Origin: Acidicapsa ligni
GTDB taxonomy: Bacteria > Acidobacteriota > Terriglobia > Terriglobales > Acidobacteriaceae
DNA length: 64,000 nucleotides
NCBI RefSeq assembly: GCF_025685655.1
Contig: NZ_JAGSYG010000002.1
Coordinates: 963,838-1,027,837, forward strand
Reading direction: 5' to 3'
Numbering within the stretch: the first letter of the stretch is position 1; every line of letters starts with the position of its first letter. Under the pieces are notes generated by a model. It saw only the letters and a program-made list of their open reading frames with translations. It made no database searches and had not been told where the DNA came from. The translations under genes and the position numbers were made by a program. This document shows, piece by piece, positions 46,777 to 58,700 of this stretch.

Positions 46777-46811
46777 AAGGCCCGCTGCAATCGTTCGCAG
46801 CGGGCCTTTTT
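46777..46811. terminator. Rho-independent terminator after the GH55-like gene
   Basis: AAGGCCCGCTGC (46777-46788), eight-base loop, GCAGCGGGCCTT (46797-46808) and a T-run to 46811. It lies seven bases after the stop and ahead of the convergent NIPSNAP gene. Confidence 0.92.
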
Positions 46812-46823
46812 GTAACAGGTTGT

Positions 46824-47621
46824 TTAGATTTGAGAGCAGGCCAGAGGGCTTAGGACCAGATTGGTCACGTTGCTGACGATGGCCTCTTCTGTGTATCTGG
46901 GAGAGCCCGATAGCTTCTTCCATTCAGGATCGCTGGTGAAAGCATCCCACTTGGAGTTCATCTCTGCGAGATCGGGAAAACTTAACATGTAAGTTAACTT
47001 GGGTAGCCGTGGGCCGATAAGTGCATCGGCATAAAAGACGGGCCAGAATCCTGCGCGTTCGAAGATAGCGAACTCGCCCTTATGGAACATCTCGACCTTT
47101 CGCACATGGTCTTTATTCGTAGGGCTTTCATATGTGCGGAGTTGAAATACACGCTTGCCGTGGTCGGCCGATACGGGCGTAACTTTCAGCTTGGGTCTGC
47201 CTTCAAAAGCAACTAACAGGGTGCTTTCAATACGCACATACGGTGTTTGTGTCGCGGGCGCGTTCCAGAAGGGATCAGCAGCCTTGAGAAACTCCGCGTC
47301 TTCGGCAAGACGAAGGTCTGCTGTCACGAGAGTATCGAGCGAGTTACTCGGAATCAGCACATAGATTGTCGGAGTTTCCGGGCCGACGGTCAGGTTGAAT
47401 GCGCCAATTGGCGACATGCCGAGACGGTTAAGCGCCGGAATGAGCGCGCTGGATAAATAGTTCTCGACCAGTTTGCTTTGTGGGCCACTTTGGAGATGGT
47501 ACTGGCGGAGTTCGTAGTATTCGCGGCCTGCAGCTACGGGTGATTGCGCTGGCAGGTTTCGTGCTCCGAGCGCCAGTGCAGATGCTCCCAAAGATGTTGT
47601 TAGAAAACGACGTCTTTCCAA
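46824..47621 (-). CDS. Tat-exported NIPSNAP-family protein
   Basis: A 265-residue protein with twin-arginine signal (ERRRFLTTSLGASALALG), followed by two ferredoxin-like NIPSNAP domains: YYELRQYHLQSGPQSKLVENYL (about 35-140) and VFQLRTYESPTNKDHVRKVEMF (about 150-260), the second with the typical WPVFYADALIGPRLPKLTYML. The start is TTG with a strong GGGGGAG just upstream. Biochemical function of exported NIPSNAP proteins is unknown. It is a monocistronic gene converging on the GH55-like gene and ending at the shared terminator. Confidence 0.88.
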   Translation of the reverse strand: MERRRFLTTSLGASALALGARNLPAQSPVAAGREYYELRQYHLQSGPQSKLVENYLSSALIPALNRLGMSPIGAFNLTVGPETPTIYVLIPSNSLDTLVTADLRLAEDAEFLKAADPFWNAPATQTPYVRIESTLLVAFEGRPKLKVTPVSADHGKRVFQLRTYESPTNKDHVRKVEMFHKGEFAIFERAGFWPVFYADALIGPRLPKLTYMLSFPDLAEMNSKWDAFTSDPEWKKLSGSPRYTEEAIVSNVTNLVLSPLACSQI

Positions 47622-47714
47622 TGCTCCCCCTTTTCACTCGATCGATGATCTTGAATTGTATGCTACTTCATCGGTCTTGTTTTTCGATCTCTTTTCAAGG
47701 GAAAGCTCATGGAT

Positions 47715-50198
47715 CTATTCGGCTCGCAGGGCGTGCACCGGGTCTACGGTAGCAGCTCGTCGTGAAGGAAAGTAGCAGGCCAGATAGGCAATGACGACCA
47801 CGCCAAAAGTGGTAACGCCATAAGTCACAGGATCTGTGGGACTGACGTTGAACAGGATCGACGACATAAGCCGCATGACGATAAACGCGACCGCCAATCC
47901 GAATCCGATGCCAACACCGGCAAGCAGCAGGCCCTGGCGTACGAACATGGTTGTCAACGTCTGTCGCTGAGCCCCTAGCGCCATTCGGATGCCAATCTCG
48001 CGAGTACGTTGCGAGACGGAATACGCGATGACTCCATAAATGCCGACGATCCCCAAGAGGAGTGCCATTGCTCCGGCAATACACAGCATCACGAGGGTGA
48101 AAGAAGTTCGCGCCATGGATTTTGTATAGAGAGCTTCGACAGTTGTAACGTCGGCGAGCGGGAGGTCGGGATCGAAGGACCACACAACTTGTTGGACTTG
48201 TTTCATCAGGCTTTCAGAACCAGCCAGGGGTGAGCGAATTACATAGCTCACGCTGCGGTGAACGGACTCTTTCTGTCCTTCGAATCGAGACAGAAGCACT
48301 GGCCAATATACGCTTGGAGGTGCATCCTTGTTGACTCCATCGTCATAGACATCTCTGACGACGCCGATAACTTCACGCCAGTCATCGATGCTTGCTACTC
48401 GAATATGCTGGCCGAGCGCATGCGCTGCATCGTGCCAGTATTCTTTGGCAATATTCTCAGAAATGATAGCTACGGGTCGCTTCTGATATGTGTCCGTCCA
48501 GGTTACGTCGCGCCCGGCGATGAGTGGTGTGCCCATCGTCTTGAACAGGCCGGGAGAGATGAACTTGAATCGCCGGATGGGAGGTAGCTGGCCCTCGCTC
48601 AAGGGGTGATCCTGCGTGTAAAGAAGATCGTTGGAGTCGGACCCGCTCATGGGCACAGCAGTCGAAAATCCGACTGAAGATACACCTGGGATAGCGGCCA
48701 GCTTATCAACGATCTGTTGCTCTATTTGTATGACCTGCTCGCCTTTCGTATCGGGGATTTTCGTCTCGGGAATATAGATGCGAAATGTCTGTAGAGTGTT
48801 TGGATCGGCGAATCCGGGAGATACATGCATCAACGCCTGGAAGGTGCGAATCATCAGTCCCGAACAGATGAGCAATACCAATGCCAGTGCTACCTGCACT
48901 ATTACCAGAGTCTTGCGCGCACGATGCCGTTCACGGCTCTGGCTCAAAGCTCGACCACCGGCCCGCAGACCGCTATTCAAGCCTGATCCTGCAAATTTGA
49001 TTACCGGAATCAGGCCAATGACCAGGCTCACAAACAGGGCCAACCCAAGGGTGAAAAGCAGCACGGGGAAGTCGATTCCAATCTCGTGAATGCGAGGCAG
49101 CCCTACTGGCGCTGTTGCTATAAGTGCGCGCAGTGCTGCATATGCCAACGCGAGTCCGATTACACTTCCAGATATGCCGAGAATGAGACTCTCGAAGAGC
49201 AATTCGGCTGTAGTTCGCCCGCGTCCAGCGCCGAGGGCAGTTCGAATAGCGAGCTCCTGACGCCGGCCTTCCACACGCACCAGCAGCAGATTCGCTACAT
49301 TGGCACAGGCCACAAGCAACACCATGCCGATAGAGCCCATCAACACCCAGAGCACATTGCCTATGTCTCCGATCACATCTTTTTTCAATGAACGTAGATT
49401 GGGCTGAATGCGCGCCTTGTCGAAGATGCTTGCGCTGAAGCCATCGGGTGCAGGGAAGCTGCGAATCGAAATAGGCAGCAGCCGCGCCATGTCTGCGCTT
49501 GCCTGCTCCATCGAAACACCCTGCTTCATGCGCGCTATGCCCTGATAGCTGAAATTGCCAAGCTTCGTTTCGCTGCGATTCCACTGAAAGGGCAGATAAA
49601 GCGCGACATCCTGGTAATCCAGGAAGTGGAAGTCTTTGGGGAGCACGCCTATGATCTGACGCGGTCTTCCGTCGGCGACGATAGTACGGCCGATGACGGA
49701 TTGGTTGCCGCCATATTTTTGCTGCCAATATCCATATGAAATCACTACCGTCTCGGGCGTACCGGGTGAGTCATCCTGGCGCGTAAAGAGCCGCCCAAGC
49801 GCCGGTTGAACTCCCAAAATAGGTAAGACTCCATTGGTTACGTCGAGGCCTTTCACATGCTCCGGCTGGCCGGTTCCAGTCACGCTCAGCGAGTCTCCGG
49901 TGTAGGCACCGACATCCTGCAGAGTTGTATTCTGCTCGCGATCTATGAAGTAAATGGACGGCGACATGTTGAGATCCTTGATGCCGATTCCGGGTGCGGT
50001 GTGCCAGATGCCGATCAGTTGCTCCGCATGGGGATAAGGCAGCGGCTTCAAGATCACACCATTGATCACGCTGAAGACGACCGTATTTGCACCAACGCCA
50101 ATGGCCAGCGTGATCAGGGTGATTGCAGTGAAGAGAGGCGCTCGGCCGAGCCTTCTCAGTACCTGTTTGAACTGATCGAAAAAGATCGCCATGCGCAT
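47715..50198 (-). CDS. MacB-like orphan ABC permease (ADOP family)
   Basis: Inner-membrane protein of 827 residues with two FtsX/MacB repeats: MacB-type periplasmic core after the first helix (LFTAITLITLAIGVGANTVVF), three helices near 270-390, a second periplasmic core, and a C-terminal permease set (SQRTREIGIRMALGAQRQTL). This duplicated layout without a linked ATPase is the 'acidobacterial duplicated orphan permease' family, a good phylum marker. No ATP-binding partner gene lies nearby. GAGAGG precedes the ATG. The substrate is unknown. Confidence 0.93.
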   Translation of the reverse strand: MRMAIFFDQFKQVLRRLGRAPLFTAITLITLAIGVGANTVVFSVINGVILKPLPYPHAEQLIGIWHTAPGIGIKDLNMSPSIYFIDREQNTTLQDVGAYTGDSLSVTGTGQPEHVKGLDVTNGVLPILGVQPALGRLFTRQDDSPGTPETVVISYGYWQQKYGGNQSVIGRTIVADGRPRQIIGVLPKDFHFLDYQDVALYLPFQWNRSETKLGNFSYQGIARMKQGVSMEQASADMARLLPISIRSFPAPDGFSASIFDKARIQPNLRSLKKDVIGDIGNVLWVLMGSIGMVLLVACANVANLLLVRVEGRRQELAIRTALGAGRGRTTAELLFESLILGISGSVIGLALAYAALRALIATAPVGLPRIHEIGIDFPVLLFTLGLALFVSLVIGLIPVIKFAGSGLNSGLRAGGRALSQSRERHRARKTLVIVQVALALVLLICSGLMIRTFQALMHVSPGFADPNTLQTFRIYIPETKIPDTKGEQVIQIEQQIVDKLAAIPGVSSVGFSTAVPMSGSDSNDLLYTQDHPLSEGQLPPIRRFKFISPGLFKTMGTPLIAGRDVTWTDTYQKRPVAIISENIAKEYWHDAAHALGQHIRVASIDDWREVIGVVRDVYDDGVNKDAPPSVYWPVLLSRFEGQKESVHRSVSYVIRSPLAGSESLMKQVQQVVWSFDPDLPLADVTTVEALYTKSMARTSFTLVMLCIAGAMALLLGIVGIYGVIAYSVSQRTREIGIRMALGAQRQTLTTMFVRQGLLLAGVGIGFGLAVAFIVMRLMSSILFNVSPTDPVTYGVTTFGVVVIAYLACYFPSRRAATVDPVHALRAE

Positions 50199-50404
50199 GA
50201 CCTCTCATCTGCAAAGTCGCCAGAAAATCGCCGGATTTCGTGCTGCGGTCGAGTTGGGATGGCCGCTGCTCTAAGGCGTTACGTCAGGGAGGGAGAGAAA
50301 GTTCACACGATGTAGAAAATTGGCGGGAGAAAATCCATTCCTGAAGAGAAGCCTCGTGCCCGGGTCGCCGGAGGGAAATTTGAGACACTATAGACGAGGT
50401 TTGG

Positions 50405-51751
50405 ATGACGACTCGACGTAGATTTCTCGCCCTTTCGGGAGCTGCTGCAATATCTGCAACGAATCGGCTGTTGCGGGCCCAGGCAAAACCAGCCGATATT
50501 ACGCTTGAGATCGCCCCGATTCAGCTTGAAATCGCGCCGGGTAAAGTCATTTCGACAGTCGCCTATAACGGACAGGTGCCAGGGCCGTTGATTCGCTGGC
50601 CTGAAGGCAAACCTATCTCCATCGACGTCAGAAATCTCACCTCGAAGGAAGAGATCGTCCACTGGCACGGCATGCGGATTGCGTCGCTTCAGGACGGTGC
50701 GATGGAAGAAGGTTCGCCGATGATTCCTGCCAGGGGGCAACTGCGTTACGAGTTTACGCCGCAGCCTTCTGGATTTCGCTGGTACCACACGCATACCTAC
50801 GCCGGGCATAACCTCAAAGAAGGACTGTACGGCGGTCAGTTCGGTTGTTTTTATGTCGAGCCAAAAGACAATGCAGGCAGCTACGATCAGGAGATTTTTC
50901 TGACGCTGCATGATTGGAAAGGCTACATGGGCGGCGGTTCAGATGCGTCCATGGATGTGGTCTACGATTATGCGACGATCAACGACCGGATGCTGGGCCA
51001 TGGCGATCCGATCCGTGTTCGGCAGGGGCAGCTTGTTCTCTTTCACATTCTCAATGCGAGCGCAACGGTTATGCATTCACTCGCACTTGGACCCCATCGG
51101 TTTGGAGTTATCGCAATGGACGGCAATGCGGTTCCCAATCCGTCCCCGGTGCCTGCGATCCGACTGGCTCCGGCAGAGCGCGTGGATGTTGTCGTCGAGA
51201 TGAATCATCCTGGTGTCTGGATTCTGGGCGAGACCAACGACAACCTGCGCAAGGCCGGCATGGGAATCGTCATCGAATATGCGAATCAGACCGGAGAGCC
51301 TGTTTGGCAGAAATCCGATGCGCCAGCTTACGAGTGGGATTATCGTGTCTTTGCGAACAGCGGCGCCAGTAGCGAAGAACCAGACGTTCGCATCCCGCTG
51401 GTATTCGATTCAAAATTTCGCGGACACGGTGAGTTTGACTACTGGATGATCAACGGAAAATCGTATCCGAAGACAGATACGATTTCGCTCCAACGCGGGA
51501 AGCGATATCGCCTCGTGATGACTAACAAGAGCACGGACGATCATCCAATCCATCTGCACCGTCATACGTTTGAGGTCACGAGTCTCGACGGCAAGCCGCT
51601 CTCGGGTCTGCGCAAGGATGTTCTTATCGTGAAGGGCAAGAGCAGCGCTGAAGTGGACTTTACGGCTAACAATCCTGGCCCGACGCTGTTTCATTGCCAT
51701 CAGCAGAGCCACATGGATTTTGGGTTCATGATGCTTTTTCAATATGCATGA
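50405..51751 (+). CDS. Tat-exported multicopper oxidase
   Basis: Periplasmic copper oxidase of 448 residues with three cupredoxin domains. Seen: twin-arginine signal (TTRRRFLALSGAAAISA), and all four copper motifs: VHWHGMRI, WYHTHTYAGH, HPIHLHRHTFEV and the C-terminal HCHQQSHMDFGFM, which supplies T1 His, Cys, His and Met plus T2/T3 ligands. The axial Met suits lower-potential enzymes of the CotA/CueO/SufI group. Possible substrates are Cu(I), Mn(II), phenols or bilins. It is transcribed divergently from the orphan permease over a 206-base gap and ends 237 bases before the arm B thioesterase, so it is probably independent of the PKS genes. Confidence 0.92.
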   Translation: MTTRRRFLALSGAAAISATNRLLRAQAKPADITLEIAPIQLEIAPGKVISTVAYNGQVPGPLIRWPEGKPISIDVRNLTSKEEIVHWHGMRIASLQDGAMEEGSPMIPARGQLRYEFTPQPSGFRWYHTHTYAGHNLKEGLYGGQFGCFYVEPKDNAGSYDQEIFLTLHDWKGYMGGGSDASMDVVYDYATINDRMLGHGDPIRVRQGQLVLFHILNASATVMHSLALGPHRFGVIAMDGNAVPNPSPVPAIRLAPAERVDVVVEMNHPGVWILGETNDNLRKAGMGIVIEYANQTGEPVWQKSDAPAYEWDYRVFANSGASSEEPDVRIPLVFDSKFRGHGEFDYWMINGKSYPKTDTISLQRGKRYRLVMTNKSTDDHPIHLHRHTFEVTSLDGKPLSGLRKDVLIVKGKSSAEVDFTANNPGPTLFHCHQQSHMDFGFMMLFQYA

Positions 51752-51988
51752 CACCGGCTATGCCTTCCCAAGAATGGGTCATCTGGAATAGCCCTTTTGT
51801 GGCATCCCTGCATGGCCTTATAGCAAAGAAAAACGGTAATAAATGCCTTCACGTGGGCTACTCTATTGAATATGACTCCCGAATGGGTGCCGTTAAAGGT
51901 TGCAGCCTGAAACATTGAATCACTTGAACTCTCCGCGCATAACAGCTTGTTGCGAAACTCTACGTCGATTCCAGTCGAGTGACATCTT

Positions 51989-52738
51989 ATGTTTCAAACG
52001 ACTCCTACAGGAAACTTAGAAACTTTTCGTCTTTTTTGCGTTCCTCACGCAGGCGCGGGCCCGTCCGCCTTTCGAGGCTGGGCGTCCAGCCTGGGGCCGG
52101 AAATTGAGCTGACGCTCATTGAACTGCCGGGGCGCGAGGGACGGTTTCGAGAGCAGCCTTATGTCTCAATGAAACCGTTGATTCAGGACTTGTGCGAAGC
52201 GATTTTGCCACACCTGAATGACGATCGGGGATTCGCGTTTTTCGGCAATAGTCTGGGCGGCCTCGTCGCATTTGAGACGCTTCATGAAATCAAGAGGCAA
52301 AGCGGCTACGAAGCGGCGCATCTTTTCGTTTCAGCAACGGGCGCGCCTCATCTACCCTCGCCGCTGCCGCTCGTGGCGCACCTGTCCGATGTTGATCTAC
52401 TCGGTGAGATCCTTACTCGCTACGATGGCATACCTGGGGAGATATTAGCTGACCCGGAATTTTTGAAGGCCATGCTGAGTATTATTCGAGCGGATATGCG
52501 AGTGCTGGAGTCCTATGTTCGCCCCGGCATATCTCCGCTCGACTGCCCGATCACAGCCTTTGCCGGCCGCTACGATCAGACCGTGTCGCTTGCGGAAGTG
52601 GAGGGATGGAAGAGTCAGACTCAGGCGTCGTTCGACTTGCTCCTTCTCGATGAAGATCACTTGTATCTTCAGAGCGCCAGGCCAAAGCTGACAGAGATCA
52701 TTCGCAACACTCTTTTGAATGTGAGCTGCGCACGCTAA
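51989..52738 (+). CDS. Type II (editing) thioesterase of arm B
   Basis: Alpha/beta hydrolase of 249 residues, the standard size. Seen: RLFCVPHAGAGPSAFRGW, the nucleophile elbow FFGNSLGGLVAFE (Asn before Ser in place of the usual His), and the catalytic His in DEDHLYL. It would remove blocked acyl groups from the carriers of the PKS genes that follow after 21 bases. It is distinct from the arm A enzyme, with a different elbow and no N-terminal extension. GAGTGA lies shortly before the ATG. Confidence 0.9.
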   Translation: MFQTTPTGNLETFRLFCVPHAGAGPSAFRGWASSLGPEIELTLIELPGREGRFREQPYVSMKPLIQDLCEAILPHLNDDRGFAFFGNSLGGLVAFETLHEIKRQSGYEAAHLFVSATGAPHLPSPLPLVAHLSDVDLLGEILTRYDGIPGEILADPEFLKAMLSIIRADMRVLESYVRPGISPLDCPITAFAGRYDQTVSLAEVEGWKSQTQASFDLLLLDEDHLYLQSARPKLTEIIRNTLLNVSCAR

Positions 52739-52759
52739 ACAGAAAGATCCAGGAGAAGC

Positions 52760-55700
52760 ATGAAGGCAGCAGAGAATTCCAATTCCGAGCCAATCGCAAT
52801 CATCGGCATGAGCTGCCGACTTCCCGGCGCATCCAGCCCTGAAGCGCTGTGGCTGTCGATTGTCGAAAAGCGAGACAACCTCGCCGATTATCCGGGAGGC
52901 CGTTCGCCGGAGTTGGACGCCTATTACGCACAACCCGGCGTACCCAACTTTGCCTCGACGGCTCGCGGTGGCTTCCTGCCTGATCTCGATAAGTTCGACG
53001 CATCTTTTTTTGAAATTTCCCCACGCGAAGCTCAGTGGACAGACCCTCAACAACGTCTTCTGCTTGAAGTAAGCTGGGAAGCGATGGAAGACGCAGGCCT
53101 GCGTCGCGAACAACTCGCAGGTAGCAAAGCTGGCGTCTATATCGGCGTATGGGCGAGCGATTACGAACGGCACTCCGGTGCGAACGCTCCCTCGATCGAC
53201 TTTTTCCATCTTGCCGGTGGCCCGCTTTACGGAGCATCCAGCCGCATCTCCTACCAGTTCGATCTTCGTGGACCAGACGCATCTGTCAATGCAGCCTGCG
53301 CGTCTTCATTGGTGGCAATCCACATGGCTGTGCGGGCACTGCGTGCTGGTGAGTGTTCAGTCGCTCTGGCTGGTGGCACCAATCTTATTTTTCGTCAGGA
53401 ACTCACGCAGGCGCTTGCTTCTGCCAATGTGCTTTCGAAAGATGGCCGCTGCAAATTCGGCGATGCCAGTGCTGATGGCTTCGTGCGCAGTGAGGGAATC
53501 GGCGTTCTTGTTTGCAAGCGTCTCTCCGATGCGGAGCGCGATGGAGATCGAATCCTTGGATTGATTCGGGGCACGGCCGTCACGAATAATGGGCAGGTTA
53601 CAGGCTCCATGTCGAGCCCGAGTGAAGAGGGTCAGCGGCAGGCCATGCTCGATGCAGTGGCTGACGCGCAGTTAGATCCAGCGAGCATTGATTACGTTGA
53701 AGCCCACGGCACGGGCACACGTGCTGGTGATCCCGTCGAATTGGCCGCAATTGCATCTGTGTTTGGCAAGCAGACCGGACGATCTTCGATTGTGCGCGTA
53801 GGCTCGGTAAAGTCGAATATTGGTCATACGGAATCGACTGCAGGCATTGCCAGCATCGTCAAGACGATCCAGGCATTTCAACATAGATTCTTTCCTCCGA
53901 CCATTCATGCGCACGAATTGAATCCTGCTGTCGATTGGGATAACAACGGGTTGATGCTCGAACGCGAAGGTACGCAGTGGGAGGCGAACTTCAAATCTCC
54001 GCGTCGCGCGAGTGTCAATGGTCTTGGGCTGACCGGGACGAATGCGCATGTCGTTCTCGAAGAAGCACCACCATCTGTGCCGATAAACACGGCCTCCAGG
54101 GCAGCTTATCTTCTTCCTATTTCAGCCTCATCAGACGCTGCTCTGCTCGAACGCGCTCGCGATATCGCGAATAGACTTGAGCAGTCAGATCTCAACGGAG
54201 ATTCTGTAAGCCCATGCAGCATTGCCGATCTTTGTTTCACCGCAGCAGTTAGGCGAACACATCTCTCACATCGGCTCGCGGTTACTGGCACTACATCGGA
54301 AGAACTGCAAGGAAGTCTCCGTGCATTCGCATCAGGGCAGGAATCGCGGCTTTCAGCATCCGGTATCGCTAAGCAGAACAATCTTCCAAAGGTAGCCTTT
54401 GTCTTCCCGGGCCAGGGCTCGCAATGGATTGGCATGGGCCGTGAACTACTTCAATCCGAACCTGAATTTCGTCATGCAATTGAGGCATGCGACCTCGAGA
54501 TACAAAAGGAAACAGGCTGGTCTCTACTCGATCAATTGCAGAACCCTGCTCGCGAAGATCAGCTAGCGCGTATAGACACGATCCAACCCACGCTTTTTGC
54601 AATGGAAGTAGCTCTCGCCGAGTTGTGGAAGAGTTGGGGAATTACGCCGCATGCCGTGGTTGGGCACAGCATGGGCGAGGTCGCGGCAGCACACATCGCC
54701 GGGATTCTATCGCTTACTGACGCAGTCAAAATCATTTGCCGTCGCAGTGCGTTGTTGATGCGTGTTGCCGGTTCAGGCGCTATGGTCGTCGTGGACCTGA
54801 CGCGCGTAGAAGCAGAGCAGGCTATAGCGGGTCTGGAAGATCGAATCTCTATCGCTGTTTCCAACAGCCCACGTTCTACAGTGCTGGCAGGAGATCCGAA
54901 AGCACTCGATGGCCTTGTCCAACGCCTTGAAGCGCAGGAGATTTTTTGTCGCTGGGTGCGGGTTGATGTAGCTTCGCATAGCCCGCAGATGGATCCTTTG
55001 AAAGATGATCTGTCCGAGGCGCTTCGCGATATCGAGCCGAGTAGCGCATTAGTCCCAATGTATTCGACGGTGAAGGCAATTGTGATCGACGGCGGCGCTG
55101 GTAAGCAAATGGATGCAGCTTACTGGGTCAGCAATCTTCGCGAGACAGTGCAGTTTGCAGCGACTGTAGAAATGCTCATCGAGCAAGGTTTCGATGCGTT
55201 CATCGAGATGAGTCCTCATCCGATTCTCATTCCTTTCGTAGAGCAGACGGCCGAGCATGTAGGGCGGCAGGTCCTGGCCATCGGATCATTACGGCGCGAA
55301 GAGCGGGAGACTGAGACGCTGCTGCTCTCGCTCGGCAGGCTTTACACACATGGTTTTGAAGTGGACTGGAAGCGCCTTTACCCAGTTGGAAATCAGGTAA
55401 GCCTGCCCGCTTATCCGTGGCAGCGCGAACGTTTCTGGATTGAGTCGTCGAATGCGAAGCGTTCGCTCATGCCAGGCTCAGGACACCCGTTAATCGGCGA
55501 AGCTCTTCACTCAGCAGCTGGTCAATATATCTGGACTCCAACTCTGACTGCAGACAATCATCCGTGGCTTAAAGATCATGGAGTCGATGGCTCCATCCTA
55601 CTTCCCGCGAGTGCTTATGTTGAGATGGCGCAAGCTGTGCAACAACGGGTTTTCGCGACGGCTGCAAGAGGCATTGCATCTACGGCATCCATTGAGCATC

Positions 55701-58700
55701 TGCGTCTCGATCAGGCGATCATACTTACCGCGAACAGCGAAATGCTTCTGCAGTTAATCGCGTCACCGCAATCGGACGGCTCCTTTCATTTAGAGTTTTT
55801 CACTCGTACGGAAGAGAGTGCAGAGTGGAATAGAGCTGCAGAAGCACGACTGCGGCAGTCTGTGCAGACTGTCGCTGAAACAGTAAATCTGAGTGCCTGG
55901 GAAGACGCTGAACTTTCGCCTGAATCCATAAGTGGTCAGCGCTATGCAGAGTCCTTCGCGCGATTCGGCTACGAGTTCGGACCCAGCTTTCGTCAGCATG
56001 AATGGGCAACTCTTTTGAAGAGCGCCGGACTCGCAGCGATCAGGGTTCCTCAAGGGCTCAACGTCAACGGCTACCATCTGCATCCGGCAACTCTGGATGC
56101 TGCACTACAACTGCTTGCCAGTGTGTTGTTCGAGAACAGTCAAACGGATACTGCGCTGCTGCCTGTTGAGTTTGACCACATCGAGTTCTTCCCATCCATC
56201 GAACGAAGTTCCGTCTTCTATGTTCGCGTGCTGGTGGAGAGCGTCGGCTTGCTGAAAGGAGATGTCGCAATCTATGACGCACAGGGACACATGCGCGTCA
56301 GGATTTTAGGTCTCGAATTCAAGCCACTTGCCTCCACTTCCGCAGATCAACTGGAAGCGATGATGTTCACCATGGACTGGGAACCTCTCTCCGATCTGCG
56401 CACAGGCAGCAAGCAAGCATCCGGCTCCTGGCTTTTGATTGCGGATCATGCAGATCACAAGAATGTCGCAGATCAACTAGCCAATGCTCTAAGGCAGGCT
56501 GATGTTGCGGTTCAAATTGTCAGTCGCGCTGAAGTGCTTAAGAGTGAAGAGCTCCTGGCCGATAACTTAAGTGGTGTGGTCTTCCTTGCTTCCTTGGAAC
56601 TGACTGCAAGTTCATCGTTGGCACAAGCAGAAGAGATTCATTTGCATGTAGTCCAAGTTGTGCAGCGATTGAGCGATGCAAACGAGGCTTCAACTAAAGG
56701 CGGGGAAGAGAACACGCGTTTCTGGACTGTCACCCGTAGTGCCCAATCTATACGCGGCGAATTTATCGCAAGTCCGCTTGCATCTGGAATATGGGGCCTC
56801 ATCGCTTCGGTGCAAAACGAGTATCCAGAACTGCATGCGAGCTGCATCGATCTGCCGGTTGAGATTACTCCAGCCGAAATTTCTCGCCTTGCAGAAACAC
56901 TCATCGGTAATCCTGAAGAAGATCGCATCCTGCTTCGTGCGAATGCGTCGTACGCAGCGCGCATGACGCAGTGGAGCGCAGACGATAGCAACGCCTCTAT
57001 CTTCACCATAACCGGCGATGAAACCAGCGAAGACTTCAAGTTTCCAGGCTCCGCGAATTCCTTTGAACTTATTCAGCGCTCTCGCAGCTTGCTCGAAAGC
57101 TTTGAGTTGCGATCTACGATTCATCCTGATCCCGGCCCTGACGAAGTGGAGATTGCAGTTGAAGCGGGAGGCCTCAACTTTCTCGATGTTCTTCGCGGCA
57201 TGGGAATCAATGACGCTCTGTCGGGATCTCACTTCGGCGGCGAATGTTCCGGAATAATATTGCGTGTCGGCGCTAACATTACCGCGTTTCAAGCGGGGGA
57301 TGCAGTCATTGCCATCTCTCCGTCTTTTCAGGACGCGACACTCTTTGCCTCGTGCGTGAACATTCCAGCGGCCCTGGTTGTTCGCAAGCCGCAATCGATG
57401 AGCTTCGATCAGTCCGCAGGATTGCCCTGCGTGTTTCTCACTGCCTACTATGCGTTGGTCAAATTAGCGCAGGTCAAGCGTGGTGAAGAAGTTCTTATAC
57501 ATGCCGCGGCAGGTGGCGTAGGGCTGGCTGCGATTCAAGTTGCACAATGGCTTGGCGCTGAGGTCTATGCAACGGTTGGCTCGGATGAAAAGCGCGCTTA
57601 TATCGCAAGTCTCGGCGTAAAGCACATCATGAGCTCGCGTACACTCGATTTTCGAAATGAAGTACTGGCGAAGACGAATGGCGAGGGCGTCGATGTTGTT
57701 CTGAATTCACTCGCAGGCCCAGCTATTGCAGCCGGGCTAGAGTCGCTCGCTCCCTATGGCCGCTTCATTGAAATTGGCAAACGCGATATCTGGGAGAACA
57801 GCAAGATCGGCCTCAATCCCTTCCTGCGCAACAGATCGTTTTTTGCCGTCGATCTTGCAAAATCCGTTGAAGATCGTCGAGCGATGGTGGGCGAGTTATT
57901 CGGCGAAGTTATAGCTCTGTTTGAGCAAGGCATCTTCCGTGCGCTCCCTGTCACGGTCTTTCCGATTTCGCAGGCAGGCGAGGCCTTTCGCATCATGGCT
58001 CAGGGTAAGCATATGGGAAAAATTATCCTGTCTATGCGGGGCTCCGATGCCCAGGTGCACTTAGATGCGAGTCGAATTTCTTTCAATGCGACGTATCTTA
58101 TAACCGGCGGCCTTGGCGGTTTGGGACTAGTAGCCGCAGAGGCACTCGTCGCTCGTGGAGCACGGCAGTTAGTCCTCGTATCGCGCCGGGAGCCATCGGT
58201 AGAAGCGCAAGTCATCCTAGATAAACTTGAGAGCCAAGGCGCAACGATTCTCGTCCGCTCTCATGATTTGACTTCGTCCAAAAACGTGGAGGAACTATTT
58301 GCCGAGATTCGAAGTTCACGGCCACCTCTGCGCGGTATCATTCACGCCGCCGGTGTTCTCGATGATGCCGTAGTACAACATCTCACAGCGGAAAAGTTTG
58401 CCACGGTCATGGATGGGAAGGTTGGCGGCGCGCTTGCCATCGACAAAAACATTGTTCCCGGCGAACTCGATTTCCTTATCTACCACTCATCTGCTGCCGG
58501 CATTCTCGGCACGCCTGGACAGGCAAACTACGCTGCTGCAAACGCCATGCTTGACGGTCTCGCTCATCAACAACGCTCGCGCGGCATTCCGGCGATCAGC
58601 ATTGATTGGGGTTCGTGGGCGGAGGTGGGTTTGGCCGCACTTCAGCAAAATCGAGGAGCCCGTCTCACCTCGCATGGGCTCACACCGCTGACCCCGGCAG

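Noticed and set aside
51694..51918. 74-codon frame between the multicopper oxidase and the arm B thioesterase
   Set aside because: Starts inside the oxidase gene in another frame, with no recognisable content or ribosome-binding site.
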